NCBI GenBank assembly: GCA_027083475.1
Contig: JALWON010000123.1
Span: forward strand, 1 to 6,682
Direction of reading: 5' to 3'
DNA from: Sulfurimonas sp.
GTDB taxonomy: Bacteria > Campylobacterota > Campylobacteria > Campylobacterales > Sulfurimonadaceae
Length of the DNA stretch: 6,682 bases
Below are positions 1-5,859 of this stretch, in pieces. Made by a program: the position numbers and the translations under genes. Under the pieces are notes generated by a model, which was not told where the DNA came from, made no database searches, and worked only from the letters and a program-made list of their open reading frames with translations. Each line of letters begins with the position of its first letter. Position 1 is the first letter of the stretch.

Positions 1-81
1 GTTTTACTTGGAACAAGCATTGTTGGTCTTTGCCCACTCTATTCTATTTTAAGAATCAATACGGGTTGTAAAAAAGCATAA
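1..81 (+). CDS. DUF2892 (YgaP-type) membrane protein, C-terminal end only
   Basis: Frame 1 is open from the window edge to a TAA at 79-81 and gives 26 residues, including the stretch GLCPLYSILRINTGCKK. A hydrophobic segment followed by G-x-CPLY-x(3)-L-x-INT and a Cys/Lys-rich tail is the usual end of DUF2892 proteins, small two-helix inner-membrane proteins that occur alone or as the membrane anchor of YgaP rhodaneses. The start and any rhodanese domain lie outside the window, so the architecture cannot be told. The function of the stand-alone family is not established. The last codons overlap the predicted promoter of the next gene. The family call rests on a short but characteristic stretch. 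Confidence 0.72.
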   Translation, partial: VLLGTSIVGLCPLYSILRINTGCKKA

Positions 82-93
82 TTACGCTATAAT
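66..93 (+). promoter_or_regulatory. Predicted housekeeping sigma-70 promoter of rpsU
   Basis: TATAAT at 88-93 is a perfect -10 box. TTGTAA at 66-71, 16 bases upstream, is an acceptable -35 (4 of 6 matches to TTGACA). Transcription would start near 100, leaving a leader of about 33 bases. The -35 box lies inside the last codons of the upstream DUF2892 gene, so rpsU can be transcribed independently of it. The -10 is preceded by GC, as is the one found ahead of thyX. Confidence 0.65.
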
Positions 94-116
94 TGCAACT
101 CGAAAAATTTTAAAGA

Positions 117-127
117 AAGTGGGTGAT
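117..127 (+). promoter_or_regulatory. Ribosome binding site of rpsU (extended SD)
   Basis: The bases AAGTGGGTGAT match the extended anti-SD complement AAGGAGGTGAT at 9 of 11 positions, and the ATG follows 5 bases later. An in-frame TGA at 124-126 lies just upstream of the ATG at 133, which fixes that start. Confidence 0.6.
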
Positions 128-132
128 GTGAT

Positions 133-345
133 ATGCCTGGTATCGTACTACGCCATGACGATAATTTTGATGCTTCTTACAGACGTTTTAAAAAGCAGAC
201 TGACCGTAACTTAATCGTTACAGAAGCTCGTGCTCGCCGTTTCCATGAAACTGAAACTGAAAAACGTAAGAAATTCAAAATAGCTTCTCGTAAAAAGATG
301 TTAAAACGTCTTTATATGATGAGACGTTATGAATCACGCCTGTAA
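133..345 (+). CDS. rpsU: 30S ribosomal protein S21
   Basis: This 70-residue, very basic protein is the small-subunit protein bS21. It sits on the 30S platform near the 3' end of 16S rRNA and helps mRNA base-pairing during initiation. The family is recognised by the opening PGIVLRHDDNFDASYRRFKK, the central EARARRFHETETEKRKKFK and the Arg/Lys-rich end RLYMMRRYESRL. Length and layout are normal for the family. The ATG at 133 is the only good start, because an in-frame stop lies 7 bases upstream and an extended SD lies directly before it. The gene appears monocistronic: it has its own promoter (66-93) and an intrinsic terminator directly after the stop. The next gene is convergent. Confidence 0.97.
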   Translation: MPGIVLRHDDNFDASYRRFKKQTDRNLIVTEARARRFHETETEKRKKFKIASRKKMLKRLYMMRRYESRL

Positions 346-350
346 CAATT

Positions 351-383
351 TATCTTAAGCCTTTTGGCTTAAGATATTTTTTT
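351..383 (+). terminator. Intrinsic terminator of rpsU
   Basis: A perfect 11-bp inverted repeat (TATCTTAAGCC at 351-361 with GGCTTAAGATA at 366-376) closes a TTTT loop and is followed by seven T at 377-383. It starts 5 bases after the rpsU stop. It fills the 47-base gap to the convergent DUF481 gene (stop at 393) and may also slow - strand transcripts. In that direction, however, the hairpin is followed only by AAATTGTTA rather than a T run, so it should be weaker. Confidence 0.92.
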
Positions 384-392
384 CTCTATCAA

Positions 393-1613
393 CTAAAACG
401 CAACTCCAAGTCCCATAATCATCTGAAAATCATTTTGAAGTGGTATAGCACCATCGCTAGCAGCTGTCGGACTTTTGACATAATCCCAAATCCCTGAAAT
501 ATCAAAATCTAGCCAAGAAAGTAAACTGTTTTGTAAAACAAGTACCATATGATGCTTGTAAACCCCTGCTTCACGTGTTGTGTATGTCAGCTTATAATCG
601 TAAGTCAATTTTGTCATTGTATTGATTTTATATTTATATTGTGTGCTTGCTTCCAAGGCAGGAGAAAAAGCAGTTTTTTGTGTTGCTGTATCTACCGTTG
701 CATGGCGAGTATAAACAAACGCAGGCCCTCCCGAAAAACTCCATCTCGTTTTTGATGTGTCCAAGAGTGTGTACCCTACCCCTACCCCAGCAGTGATTTG
801 TGCATCAATATTTTTAAATTTATCAATATAAAGTTCTGAAAAAAGAGGTGTCCAAAAAAAGTTTCTACTCAAAAAAATATCATACTTTTCGTTAAAACGA
901 TGGTCATTAGATATTTCTACCTTCTCTTTAGAAGAGACACGTCCCAAATAGCTCAAAGCCAAATGTGACTCAGAACTTCTTCTTTGAAGTTTAAGATTTG
1001 CGGTAAAATCCTGCTGGTCGCTATTACCACTACGCATATCCAAACCTATACTTGCTTTCCCACTCCACAGATTTCGCTCTGCATTGGCGTCTCGTGCAAA
1101 AGAGACAATCTGTTTTTTTGCAAAATCATACTTGTTCTCACCTTGTATAATCGTCAGTTTCTCTCCCTTTAAACGCAAAATACCTTTAATAGAAGCTAAA
1201 TTTTCAATATTGACACGCATGAGATGATAACTTTTTATCTGTGCAACATCTGCAAGTTTAAAAGTGTATAAACCGATTTCTTTGCTATCAAATTCGAGCC
1301 TGTCATCATAAAGTGCTTTAATGTTCCCCCTAAACCACTCGCCTGATTTTGTCTGTACCCAATCATATTTTTTAGGTGTGGGAGAGAGTTTCTCCCATTT
1401 TGCTTCTAGCTTTGCTAAATCTACCTTGCCATTGCTATCGGTTGCCGCTATCACATCTTGTATATCTAAAATTCTTTTGACTTTTTTATCGGCTGCTTCT
1501 GCCTTTTTTCTAATGGCATTCTCACTCAAACCAGAACTGTCTTTCACAACAGTAAGTCTCTCTTGTGCCTGCAACAAAAAAGTACTCAAGAAAAAGAAAA
1601 TAATTATTTTCAT
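393..1613 (-). CDS. DUF481 (YdiY-like) outer-membrane beta-barrel protein with extra N-terminal domain
   Basis: The 406-residue product begins with a signal peptide, MKIIIFFFLSTFLLQAQ, probably cleaved near LQA/Q, so export is expected. Residues ~18-75 are charged and helix-prone (KKAEAADKKVKRIL). Residues ~83-175 hold two beta-rich segments of the type W-x-KSGEWFRG...LEF...F-x-LADVAQI, resembling the small SH3/LSm-like units often placed before DUF481. From NLWSGKASIGLDMRSGNSD at ~181 to the end there are alternating amphipathic strands ending in a terminal Phe (MIMGLGVAF), as in outer-membrane barrels. DUF481 proteins include the salt-induced YdiY, but their function is unknown; simple members have about 250 residues, so this one carries an extra domain. 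I chose the ATG at 1613, one base after the dgt stop, because the signal peptide starts there. An ATG at 1664 would add 17 residues inside dgt. Only a weak SD (GGGA) precedes the start, so translation is probably coupled to dgt. Confidence 0.85.
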   Translation of the reverse strand: MKIIIFFFLSTFLLQAQERLTVVKDSSGLSENAIRKKAEAADKKVKRILDIQDVIAATDSNGKVDLAKLEAKWEKLSPTPKKYDWVQTKSGEWFRGNIKALYDDRLEFDSKEIGLYTFKLADVAQIKSYHLMRVNIENLASIKGILRLKGEKLTIIQGENKYDFAKKQIVSFARDANAERNLWSGKASIGLDMRSGNSDQQDFTANLKLQRRSSESHLALSYLGRVSSKEKVEISNDHRFNEKYDIFLSRNFFWTPLFSELYIDKFKNIDAQITAGVGVGYTLLDTSKTRWSFSGGPAFVYTRHATVDTATQKTAFSPALEASTQYKYKINTMTKLTYDYKLTYTTREAGVYKHHMVLVLQNSLLSWLDFDISGIWDYVKSPTAASDGAIPLQNDFQMIMGLGVAF

Positions 1614-1614
1614 A

Positions 1615-2685
1615 CTATAATTTCCCATACATTTCGTTATAAAATTTAAGAGCATATCGATCACTCATCGAAGCCATATAATCAGCAACAACTCTATGCT
1701 TGTTACGATATGCAAGCTGTTTGTAGTAAAAAAGAGGAAGCATTTTTTCTTCCTCCATTAAACCCTTATAAAGCCCTATTATCGCCTGTTTCCCCGCATA
1801 CATTTTTCGCACAATACTCTTATGTTGGTACATTTTTTGAAAAAGTATTTTTTTAAGTTTTTTGAGTTTTGTCTCTAATGTTCTCTCCATCCCTATAGGC
1901 ATGAGATTCTCTTTATCTAAAAGTCTTGGTGTCGAGTAATCAAGCAGGGAATAGACAAGATGATTGATAAGATGCGAACTAAAACGGTAGCGAAACATCT
2001 CCTCTTCTTGCTCTGAGATACCCTCTTCTTGTACCTTTTGCAAGATTTCTTGCACAAGTTCACTCTCCTTTAAATCTGCAAAAGTGATAATCCCTGAGTT
2101 AATCCCATCATCAATATCATGACTCGTATAGGCAATCTCATCTGCCCTATCGACAATCATCGCTTCAAAAGAGGGGTGTTTGTCAAGGTTAAATTGTTCA
2201 TGAATTTTTGCAGGTAAAAAAGATTTATGGTACGGGTAGGAGTGTTTTAAAATGCCCTCTAAAGTCGCAAAAGTGAGGTTGAGTCCATCAAAACCTTGGT
2301 AGCGTTTCTCAAGTGCTGTCACCACACGAAAGCTCTGAAAATTATGCTCAAACCCATGCTTAAAACCATCATCTTTTAAGCACTCATCAAGGGTATCCCC
2401 ACCTACATGTCCAAAAGGAGTATGCCCCAAATCATGGGCTAACGCAATGGCTTCGGCTAAAGATTCATTGAGTCCAAGTTGTGAGGTAATAGAGCGTGCA
2501 ATTTGGGAGACTTCTATAGAGTGTGTAAGACGTGTACGAAAAAAATCGCCCTCATGGTTTAAAAAAACCTGCGTTTTATACTCGAGTTTACGAAAGGAGC
2601 CAGAGTGAATAATGCGGTCTCTGTCTCGTGCATAAGGATTACGAAAATCCTTATCTATTTTATGAAATCTATCGCTCGCTTGCAT
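1615..2685 (-). CDS. dgt: Deoxynucleoside triphosphate triphosphohydrolase, dGTPase family (HD domain)
   Basis: The enzyme splits dNTPs into deoxynucleoside and inorganic triphosphate in the cytoplasm and so trims the dNTP pool. The 356-residue protein opens with the family block RNPYARDRDRIIHSGSFRKL and KTQVF (~15-41). HD-domain metal ligands are visible as H55 (RLTHSIEV), H84-D85 (ALAHDLGHTPFGH) and D182 (RADEIAYTSHD). The C-terminal half is helical and Lys/Glu-rich. Length is at the short end of the family (about 350-510). Substrate preference cannot be read from sequence: many bacterial homologues act on several dNTPs and are allosterically controlled, so the dGTPase name is only a family label. 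The start overlaps the preceding phnA-like stop as TAATG, and I see no SD upstream, so translation is probably by reinitiation. It lies in the same gene string as thyX. A terminator-like hairpin lies inside its 3' part. Confidence 0.93.
   Translation of the reverse strand: MQASDRFHKIDKDFRNPYARDRDRIIHSGSFRKLEYKTQVFLNHEGDFFRTRLTHSIEVSQIARSITSQLGLNESLAEAIALAHDLGHTPFGHVGGDTLDECLKDDGFKHGFEHNFQSFRVVTALEKRYQGFDGLNLTFATLEGILKHSYPYHKSFLPAKIHEQFNLDKHPSFEAMIVDRADEIAYTSHDIDDGINSGIITFADLKESELVQEILQKVQEEGISEQEEEMFRYRFSSHLINHLVYSLLDYSTPRLLDKENLMPIGMERTLETKLKKLKKILFQKMYQHKSIVRKMYAGKQAIIGLYKGLMEEEKMLPLFYYKQLAYRNKHRVVADYMASMSDRYALKFYNEMYGKL
1728..1755 (-). terminator. Possible intragenic intrinsic terminator within dgt
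   Basis: Read on the - strand, GAGGAAG (1755-1749), an 8-base loop and CTTCCTC (1740-1734) form a perfect 7-bp stem followed immediately by TTTTTT (1733-1728). This is the layout of a Rho-independent terminator, in the sense direction, about 110 bases before the dgt stop. It is coding sequence (EEEKMLPLFYY), so translating ribosomes would normally suppress it. Stem and loop are modest, and chance formation is possible in AT-rich coding DNA. Confidence 0.3.
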
Positions 2686-3215
2686 TAGGCTTTTTTGATA
2701 AACTCTGTTTTGAGGTAGATTTTCGTTCCATTGACACGACCCTCTACATGGTCGTCCATATCATTTGGTAAGGCAATTCTTGTGACCGTTGTCCCGCGTT
2801 TTGCAGTAAAACCAGCACCCTTCACATCAAGGTCTTTTAAGATGACAATGCTATCGCCTGCATGGAGTTCTACCCCATTGGCATCACGAAAAACCACCTT
2901 ATTTGCTTCTGCATTGAGTGCCTTGTCAAACCAAGCTTGTTCTGCTTCTTCAAAGTACATCATCTCTAACAAATCTTGACGACCAAGTTTGTTAAGGAGT
3001 ATCGCTGACATTACTTTTACAGCAGGGACTTCACTCCACATAGAGTCATTTAAACAGTTAAAATGTGTCTCATCAAGTTCACCTGAGTCTATCTGCGTTT
3101 TACAATTTGCACAGACACAAACGCCACCATCTTCACCCTCTACTCCTTGAGGTACTGCTAATTCACTTACTTCTTCACTACTGCCACATAACTCACATAC
3201 TTCACTTCTTGCCAT
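2685..3215 (-). CDS. PhnA/YjdM-family zinc-ribbon protein (long form)
   Basis: The 176-residue protein has an N-terminal four-cysteine zinc ribbon (C7-x2-C10 and C35-x2-C38; C33 and C54 are extra). A middle segment follows (CLNDSMWSEVPAVKVMSAILL, ~54-74, then LLEMMYFEE), and the C-terminal PhnA domain (~108-175) contains RDANGVELHAGDSIVILKDL, VKG, KRGTTV and YLKTEFIKK. E. coli YjdM is about 110 residues; the longer form with the middle segment is common in other proteobacteria. The old name 'alkylphosphonate uptake protein' comes from neighbourhood to phn genes in E. coli and is not a demonstrated function. It should not be confused with phosphonoacetate hydrolase, also called PhnA. No phosphonate genes are visible here. 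The start at 3215 is backed by AAAGGAAA six bases upstream, 14 bases after the argB stop. Confidence 0.88.
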   Translation of the reverse strand: MARSEVCELCGSSEEVSELAVPQGVEGEDGGVCVCANCKTQIDSGELDETHFNCLNDSMWSEVPAVKVMSAILLNKLGRQDLLEMMYFEEAEQAWFDKALNAEANKVVFRDANGVELHAGDSIVILKDLDVKGAGFTAKRGTTVTRIALPNDMDDHVEGRVNGTKIYLKTEFIKKA

Positions 3216-3229
3216 ATCTGTTTCCTTTA

Positions 3230-4081
3230 TTATTTTTTTATTACTGTTCCAATACCTTCGCTGGTAAATACTTCTAAAAGTATCGAGTGTTCCACTCTTC
3301 CATCGATGATATGTGCCTTTTCTACCCCTGCGTTTACTGCTTCTAAGCAGGCATCCACTTTTGGTATCATGCCGCCTACAATTGTTGCATCTTGTTTGTA
3401 AGCCTCTATCTCATCTTGTGTTAATGTTTCAAGAAGGTTTTTTTCTTTATCTAACACCCCAACAATATCTGTCATGAAAATGATTTTTTTTGCACCAATT
3501 GCCGCAGCGATTTTACTTGCGGCTAAGTCTGCGTTTATATTAAACCCTGGGTGATTCACTTCATTTCCTGAGCCAATAGGGGCAATCACAGGAATAAATT
3601 TATCTTCTAAGAGTCGTTCTATGACACTGTTATTGATGTTTACAATTTCACCGACAAGACCATATTTTCCTTTTGCTTTTGGCTCTGCTGTGATAAAATT
3701 TGCATCTTTTCCTGTCATTCCAAGGGCTTTACCGCCATGCATATTGAGCAGTGTAGTGATTTCATTGTTAATGTTTCCACTCAGCACCATCTCCACAACT
3801 TCCATTACCTGCTCATCAGTGACACGCATACCATCAATAAATTGACTCTCTATTTCAAGTTTATCAAGCATCGCATTAATTTTTTTCCCACCACCGTGGA
3901 CAACAACGGGTTTAATCCCTACAAGATACAGCAAAATAATATCTTGTGCAAATTTATCTTTTAAAGAGGGGTTTATTTGTGCAGAACCACCATACTTAAT
4001 GACAAAAATCTCATTGGTGTAGCGTTTAATGTAGGGCAGCGCCTCAAGAAGGGTCTGTGCTGTTTCAATTTTGTTGTTCAT
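3230..4081 (-). CDS. argB: Acetylglutamate kinase
   Basis: ArgB phosphorylates N-acetyl-L-glutamate with ATP, the second step of arginine biosynthesis, in the cytoplasm. The 283-residue protein is an amino-acid-kinase fold. It shows the nucleotide lysine in VIKYGGSAQ (K29), the glycine loop VVVHGGGKKIN (63-66), GMRVTD with R86, ALGMTGKD, NINADLAASK (~181-190), MTD (D205) and GGMIPKVDACLEAV (K241). It ends with HIIDGRVEHSILLEVFTSEGIGT. An N-terminal helix (IETAQTLLEALPYIKRY) comes before the first strand, as in the arginine-inhibited hexameric enzymes, so feedback inhibition by arginine is a fair inference. I prefer ATG 4081 because AAGGA lies 5 bases upstream. ATG 4087 sits directly on that SD, and ATG 4114 adds non-family residues. 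The chosen start lies 17 bases inside the end of the lipoprotein gene. No other arg gene is in the window. Confidence 0.97.
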   Translation of the reverse strand: MNNKIETAQTLLEALPYIKRYTNEIFVIKYGGSAQINPSLKDKFAQDIILLYLVGIKPVVVHGGGKKINAMLDKLEIESQFIDGMRVTDEQVMEVVEMVLSGNINNEITTLLNMHGGKALGMTGKDANFITAEPKAKGKYGLVGEIVNINNSVIERLLEDKFIPVIAPIGSGNEVNHPGFNINADLAASKIAAAIGAKKIIFMTDIVGVLDKEKNLLETLTQDEIEAYKQDATIVGGMIPKVDACLEAVNAGVEKAHIIDGRVEHSILLEVFTSEGIGTVIKK

Positions 4082-4298
4082 CCGCATCCTTAGAAAATTT
4101 AATAATGTCATCACGTTTTTGGGCTTTCTTTTTGCCTTTAAAAAATGCTTTTTCTGCCTCTTTTTCTGAGTAGTTACGGCACTCTTCTGGCATCATCTGG
4201 TGGGGGTCATTGGCTATCTTGTCACACATACTTGCGTTTATACTAAAGCTTGAACAAGCACTAAACGCAAGGGCGACAATGGGTATAAATTTCCACAT
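4065..4298 (-). CDS. Small putative lipoprotein, unknown function
   Basis: I do not recognise a named family. The 77-residue product starts MWKFIPIVALAFSAC, a short basic and hydrophobic signal with a lipobox-like end at C15. The -3 residue is Phe rather than the usual Leu, so the box is imperfect. Two more cysteines follow in the mature part (MCDKIANDP, C25; MPEECRNYSEKEAEKAFFKG, C40), which might form a disulfide if the protein is periplasmic. The rest is a charged, helix-prone Lys/Glu/Asp tail. That it is a real gene is supported by an excellent SD (AGGAG, 6 bases before the ATG at 4298) and by its fit between thyX and argB. The thyX TAG falls in the SD region, and the gene end overlaps the argB start by 17 bases, which suggests translational coupling to argB. 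A role in arginine metabolism is not implied. Confidence 0.75.
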   Translation of the reverse strand: MWKFIPIVALAFSACSSFSINASMCDKIANDPHQMMPEECRNYSEKEAEKAFFKGKKKAQKRDDIIKFSKDADEQQN

Positions 4299-4307
4299 CT
4301 TTTTCTC

Positions 4308-5141
4308 CTATTTTTGTTTTATAATCAGGTCTAAATATTTTTTTGGTGTTACTGCTATCATTGCCTGTGCAAGCCAGCGAATTTGAAAAAATGCCGCACC
4401 GCTATCACGAAGTGTAAAGTAGTTTTTTAGACTTCTGAGGTTAAAAGTAACCACCATATCTACTTTGACATTATCAGAAATGATGTGTTTAAAAGCATCA
4501 CCGACATTGCGTTTTTTCTTGCCTGCTTGGAGGGCATCGTAGAGTTTTTGGGCATCATGAGAGAACTCCTCTAAAAGAGGCAAAGAACTTTTTGCCACCG
4601 CAATAGCATAAAAATCTTCCACCGCTTCTTTTTGAAAAAGGAGCTTCTCATACATTCCTGCAATTTCAATACGATTATAATTTTCATCTGCTGTGACAAA
4701 CATATCAAATGCAAGCACCTTTTGGATAAAGAACTCTTTATCACCTGCCACTTGTGCAGCAACAAATGCATTAATAATCCCACTCATGGTATAGCGAGTG
4801 CTTCGCACACTAATGGCTTGGAGTCGGTGTCTTGCATGCTCTTGCAATACCCCTCGAGAAGTCCCACGAATAAGAAAACTCAAGTTTGCATGCTCTAAAA
4901 TAGAGTGATGAAAATAGGTCCAAGCAAGATCATCTAAAAGCTGTGAATCATCAATCGCATTAATATCTTCACACATTGTCTCTGTTGGAAGGGTATGTTC
5001 TATGGCTTGGATAACCTCATTTTCACTATTTGAAAAGGAGTCATAACAAGTACGAGCAGCACTCTCCGCCACCCCAATACCTGTATCTTGCAGTAGCACG
5101 ACCTCAGGTTTTGCATACAATATACCATGAACTTTTTCCAT
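4308..5141 (-). CDS. thyX: Flavin-dependent thymidylate synthase
   Basis: ThyX makes dTMP from dUMP using methylenetetrahydrofolate and reduced FAD, replacing ThyA. The signature RHR-x7-S is present as RHRLQAISVRSTRY (R104-H105-R106 to S114, then RY). Upstream is SILEHANLSFLI with H84. The C-terminal active-site block runs from KHIISDNVKVDMVVTFNLRS to FFQIRWLAQAM and contains N234, R236, R245, Q253 and R255. At 277 residues it is longer than the roughly 205-250 typical of the family. The extra length seems to lie around residues 36-66 and 128-200, the latter rich in helices. The start at ATG 5141 has a strong SD, GAGGAG, 6 bases upstream. A good extended -10 box lies in the 35-base gap to pcm, so thyX is probably the first gene of a sub-operon continuing to the DUF481 gene. 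Confidence 0.96.
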   Translation of the reverse strand: MEKVHGILYAKPEVVLLQDTGIGVAESAARTCYDSFSNSENEVIQAIEHTLPTETMCEDINAIDDSQLLDDLAWTYFHHSILEHANLSFLIRGTSRGVLQEHARHRLQAISVRSTRYTMSGIINAFVAAQVAGDKEFFIQKVLAFDMFVTADENYNRIEIAGMYEKLLFQKEAVEDFYAIAVAKSSLPLLEEFSHDAQKLYDALQAGKKKRNVGDAFKHIISDNVKVDMVVTFNLRSLKNYFTLRDSGAAFFQIRWLAQAMIAVTPKKYLDLIIKQK

Positions 5142-5165
5142 AAAAGACTCCTCAAATATGGTTTT

Positions 5166-5174
5166 ATTATAGCA
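5166..5174 (-). promoter_or_regulatory. Predicted extended -10 promoter of thyX and following genes
   Basis: On the - strand the gap between pcm and thyX contains TGCTATAAT (5174-5166): a perfect TATAAT with the TG of an extended -10. No convincing -35 lies 16-18 bases upstream (the bases there read GATGGA, inside the end of pcm). That is common for housekeeping promoters in Campylobacterota, where the -35 is poorly conserved. The transcript would start near 5159, about 18 bases before the thyX ATG. Confidence 0.55.
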
Positions 5175-5176
5175 TA

Positions 5177-5815
5177 TTACTTCTGCACTCCATCTAAAAC
5201 AGGCACAAAGTCACAAGCCTCAAGCTCTGTTTTTTCAATGCGTGTCCCATTTTTTTTAAATTTTGTAATGATTTGCTGATTGCCTTTTTGCATAGGAGCA
5301 ACTAAGATGCCTCCATCACGTAATTGCTCAAACAATTTTTGTGGGATACTTTTTGCCGTTGCAGAAAATAGAATCCTATCATAAGGAGCATACTGCACCC
5401 AACCATTTTGCCCATCATCCGTTCTTGTATGAACATTATCTATCCCCAAAGCACGAAACCGTTTCTTCGCTTCTAACATTAACGATTCGATGCGTTCTAT
5501 CGTAAAAACACCCCGAAAAAGATGTGACAAAACGGCTGCTTGGTACCCACTGCCACACCCTATCTCAAGGACTCTATCCGCACCTTTTGGTTCTAAATAC
5601 TCACTCATTTTTGCGACTGTTAGCGGTGAACTAATATACTGTGCGGAACCAATAGGCAAAGCATCAAGTTTGTAAGCATTATGACGAAATCCAGAGGGAA
5701 CGAACTCCTCTCTACTTGTCTTTTCTATCGCTTTTTTCACTGCATCACTGAGCTTAAAAATCTTGTCACATTCACTTGCCAAAAGGGCTGTTTTTGTCGC
5801 TGTTATTCTATCCAA
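5177..5815 (-). CDS. pcm: Protein-L-isoaspartate O-methyltransferase
   Basis: Pcm uses S-adenosylmethionine to methylate L-isoaspartyl residues in damaged proteins, starting their repair. The 212-residue protein, normal for the family, shows REEFVPSGFRHNAYKLDALPIGSAQYISSP (~35-64) with the substrate-site serines S62/S63. SAM-binding motif I is VLEIGCGSGYQAAVL (82-96), followed by FTIERIE, PYDRILFSATAKSIPQKL (motif II region, ~144-161), LRDGGILVAPM (motif III) and the family ending ELEACDFVPVLDGVQK. The start must be TTG at 5815: an in-frame TAG lies four codons upstream, no ATG or GTG lies between, and the next Met is residue 70, inside the enzyme core. A weak SD (TTAGG) lies 8 bases before it. 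It follows dbpA after 44 bases with no terminator visible, so the two are probably co-transcribed. Confidence 0.94.
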   Translation of the reverse strand: MDRITATKTALLASECDKIFKLSDAVKKAIEKTSREEFVPSGFRHNAYKLDALPIGSAQYISSPLTVAKMSEYLEPKGADRVLEIGCGSGYQAAVLSHLFRGVFTIERIESLMLEAKKRFRALGIDNVHTRTDDGQNGWVQYAPYDRILFSATAKSIPQKLFEQLRDGGILVAPMQKGNQQIITKFKKNGTRIEKTELEACDFVPVLDGVQK

Positions 5816-5859
5816 TTGATTAGCCTAATTATTATCTCTTCTCTTCTGTAAAGCAAGTG

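Noticed and set aside
549..755. Open + strand frames opposite the DUF481, argB, thyX and dbpA genes (for example 549-755, 1321-1620, 4632-4898).
   Set aside because: They are antisense to well-supported genes, show no family resemblance and have no convincing SD; they are chance frames.
1442..1480. Possible calcium-binding loop DSNGKVD in the DUF481 protein.
   Set aside because: The glycine is at loop position 4 rather than 6 and the acidic spacing does not fit EF-hand or dockerin loops.
1596..1611. Perfect 16-base palindrome GAAAATAATTATTTTC at the start codon of the DUF481 gene, a possible operator.
   Set aside because: It consists almost wholly of A/T and is explained by the codons for KIIIF in the signal peptide. 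It lies inside a probable operon with no promoter nearby.
2685..3215. Phosphonate metabolism locus suggested by the PhnA name.
   Set aside because: No C-P lyase or phosphonate transport gene is present, and the YjdM/PhnA family has no proven phosphonate role.
4065..4114. Longer argB starting at ATG 4114 (11 extra residues) or ATG 4087.
   Set aside because: The added residues do not look like ArgB and would extend the overlap. ATG 4087 directly abuts the SD, while ATG 4081 has AAGGA at a proper 5-base distance.
4565..4596. Two small adjacent inverted repeats inside thyX (CCTCT/AGAGG and GGCAAA/TTTGCC), a possible attenuator.
   Set aside because: Stems are only 5-6 bp, mutually exclusive in part, without a proper T run, and lie within conserved coding sequence.
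5816..5859. Possible promoter between dbpA and pcm (TTGCTT followed by GATAAT on the - strand).
   Set aside because: The spacing is only about 14 bases and the boxes are poor; readthrough from dbpA explains pcm expression without it.
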